Shown here: piece by piece, positions 6,830-8,138 of the stretch
How the letters are laid out: every line of letters begins with the position of its first letter
Numbering within the stretch: position 1 is the stretch's first letter
Origin: Clostridia bacterium
GTDB taxonomy: Bacteria; Bacillota; Clostridia; Oscillospirales; Acutalibacteraceae
Length of the DNA stretch: 8,138 nucleotides
Assembly: GCA_017614275.1 (NCBI GenBank)
Contig: JAGACE010000016.1
Location: forward strand, 1 to 8,138
Direction: 5' to 3'
The notes under the pieces: generated by a model
Told to the model about the DNA's origin: nothing
Seen by the model: the letters and a program-made list of their open reading frames with translations, nothing else
Databases searched by the model: none
Position numbers and translations under genes: made by a program

Positions 6830-8138
6830 ATGAAGACCAGACTGGCTGAACGATGGCCGTACAGACCCGGCCTCGAATATACGCCCCCTGCCCGGGGGAC
6901 GTGGACCATCGCCCATACTCCCCTGCTGGTGCCGGAGAGCGTGGAGATCTACGTCTGCCCGCAGAGCTGTCTGCGGGGCGTGTCCCTGTCTGCCGCCGAG
7001 TTCGGGGGCCTGGGCACCCGCTTCTCCCTCGTGGTCATCGAGGAGGAGGACTGGTATCGCTCCCACATGGAGGACGTCTTCATCGAAGGCGTCTCGGACC
7101 TGCTGCGGCAGCGCTTCGACCGGGACGGCCGCTACCCGCCCCTGGTCTTCGTCTTCAACTCCTGCATGCACCAGTTTATGGACACCAACATGGAACTCAT
7201 TTTCCGCGCTCTGCGGAAACGCTTTCCCGGCATCCTCTTCGTCGAGGGGAACATGAACTGCACCATGCGCACCACCCAGACCCACTATGAGGCCGCCACG
7301 AACCGGGCTCTGTACAAAGGTCTGCTCCCGGCGGGCGATGCGCTGCGTCTGGCTCCGCCCGCGCCGGGTCCTGCCGTCAACGTCATCGGCAACTACTTCG
7401 CGCTGTCGGAGCGGTCGGAGCTCACGGAACTCCTGAGCTTCGCCGGTTTTCGGGTGAACGATCTGCCCCGGGCGGAGACCTATGAAGAGTATCAGCAGAT
7501 GGCGGACGCCGTTCTGAACTTCTACACCCACCCCTTCGGCCGGACCGCCTGTGAAGACCTGCAGAAACGCCTCGGCACCCCCTTCTTCGAAGTCCCCTAC
7601 TGTTGGGACTTCGAGGAGATCGAACAGACCGAGCGGCGGTTTCTGGAAGCGGCGGTGTCCTATCTCAACCGCAACGGCGCCCCGGGCGGCGACATCCTGA
7701 CGCCCATCCTCCGGGCCAGCCTGCTGGATCCCTATAAGAAGGAAGCCGGGCAGGCGCTGGCGGAGACTGCCGAACTGCTGTCCGGCTGGGAGCTGTCGAT
7801 CGATGCGGCCGCCACGCCGCGGCCCTTCGGACTGGCCGCCCTGCTGGAGGAGCACGGGTTCTGTGTGACCACCGTCTACGCGGACGCCTGCGGTCCGATG
7901 GACGAGGCCGCGAAGGACGCCTGGGAGACACTGGCAGCCCGACACGGCCACGACGCCGAGACCCTGCCGATGATCGACTTTCGGATGCGCTGTGTGCCCC
8001 GGGAAGACGATCCCGAAGCAGGCGGCAAATCCCTCGCCCTCGGGCAGAAAGCCGCTTATTACCGCAACACCGGTCATTTTGTGGACCTCATCTACCAGTC
8101 CGGGCTCCTCGGCTTCCGCGGAGTCACAGAACTGTGCG
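6830..8138 (+). CDS. Nitrogenase component 1-like protein, second alpha-like paralogue, 3'-truncated by the window
   Basis: The frame opens at ATG 6830, preceded by GAAAGGG (6814-6820), and stays open to the right edge: 436 residues are visible and probably only a short C-terminus is missing. CPQSCLRG (43-50, Cys43 and Cys47) and FNSCMHQFMDTNME (109-122, Cys112) match the cysteine positions that hold the P-cluster or [4Fe-4S] cluster in NifD-type proteins; VEGNMNCTMRTT (138-149) adds Cys144. Residues 230-255 (NFYTHPFG...LQKRLGTPFFEV) parallel the first alpha-like protein of the window, with His234-Pro235 at the same place. ALGQKAAYY...GHFVDLIY (403-422) resembles NifE/NifD C-termini, with His416 a possible cofactor ligand. 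It follows hypE by 14 bases, so it is likely co-transcribed with the hyp genes. A beta-like partner may lie downstream. Function unknown; a scaffold (NifE-like) or catalytic subunit are both possible. Confidence 0.85.
   Translation, partial: MKTRLAERWPYRPGLEYTPPARGTWTIAHTPLLVPESVEIYVCPQSCLRGVSLSAAEFGGLGTRFSLVVIEEEDWYRSHMEDVFIEGVSDLLRQRFDRDGRYPPLVFVFNSCMHQFMDTNMELIFRALRKRFPGILFVEGNMNCTMRTTQTHYEAATNRALYKGLLPAGDALRLAPPAPGPAVNVIGNYFALSERSELTELLSFAGFRVNDLPRAETYEEYQQMADAVLNFYTHPFGRTACEDLQKRLGTPFFEVPYCWDFEEIEQTERRFLEAAVSYLNRNGAPGGDILTPILRASLLDPYKKEAGQALAETAELLSGWELSIDAAATPRPFGLAALLEEHGFCVTTVYADACGPMDEAAKDAWETLAARHGHDAETLPMIDFRMRCVPREDDPEAGGKSLALGQKAAYYRNTGHFVDLIYQSGLLGFRGVTELC

Overview
The window is GC-rich, densely coded and reads entirely on the + strand. 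It carries seven genes. Codons are strongly G/C-ending, ribosome binding sites are of the AGGAGG type, and the genes encode oxygen-sensitive metalloenzyme machinery. This suggests an anaerobic bacterium, plausibly a GC-rich Bacillota (Clostridia) member; that placement is an inference from protein style, not from a marker gene.

Layout: (1) positions 2-1971 hold two translationally coupled genes for nitrogenase component 1-like subunits. The first is alpha-like and cut by the left edge; the second is a complete beta-like protein of 391 residues. (2) Positions 1972-2129 are a 158-base gap, AT-richer than its surroundings, with an A/T-run tandem repeat and several complementary segments. (3) Positions 2130-6815 hold a compact hypF-hypC-hypD-hypE cluster. 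These four proteins are the complete set known to build the Fe(CN)2(CO) unit of [NiFe]-hydrogenase and load it on the HypCD scaffold. HypA, HypB, the maturation protease and any hydrogenase structural gene are not in the window. (4) From 6830 to the right edge runs a third nitrogenase component 1-like gene, alpha-like, missing only its C-terminal end.

How the genes may work together: HypF activates carbamoyl phosphate, HypE turns the carbamoyl group on its C-terminal cysteine into thiocyanate, and HypCD receives cyanide on iron. The genes on both sides belong to the NifD/K/E/N superfamily, whose members reduce substrates or scaffold metal cofactors. hypE and the third nitrogenase-like gene are 14 bases apart, so co-transcription is likely. 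The cluster may simply combine hydrogenase maturation with a nitrogenase-like reductase. More speculatively, the Fe(CN)2(CO) pathway could serve the nitrogenase-like proteins. By eye, both alpha-like proteins carry a His-Pro where NifD has its cofactor-binding cysteine, and the beta-like protein lacks one P-cluster cysteine, so none looks like a true nitrogenase. No RNA gene, CRISPR array or mobile element was seen.
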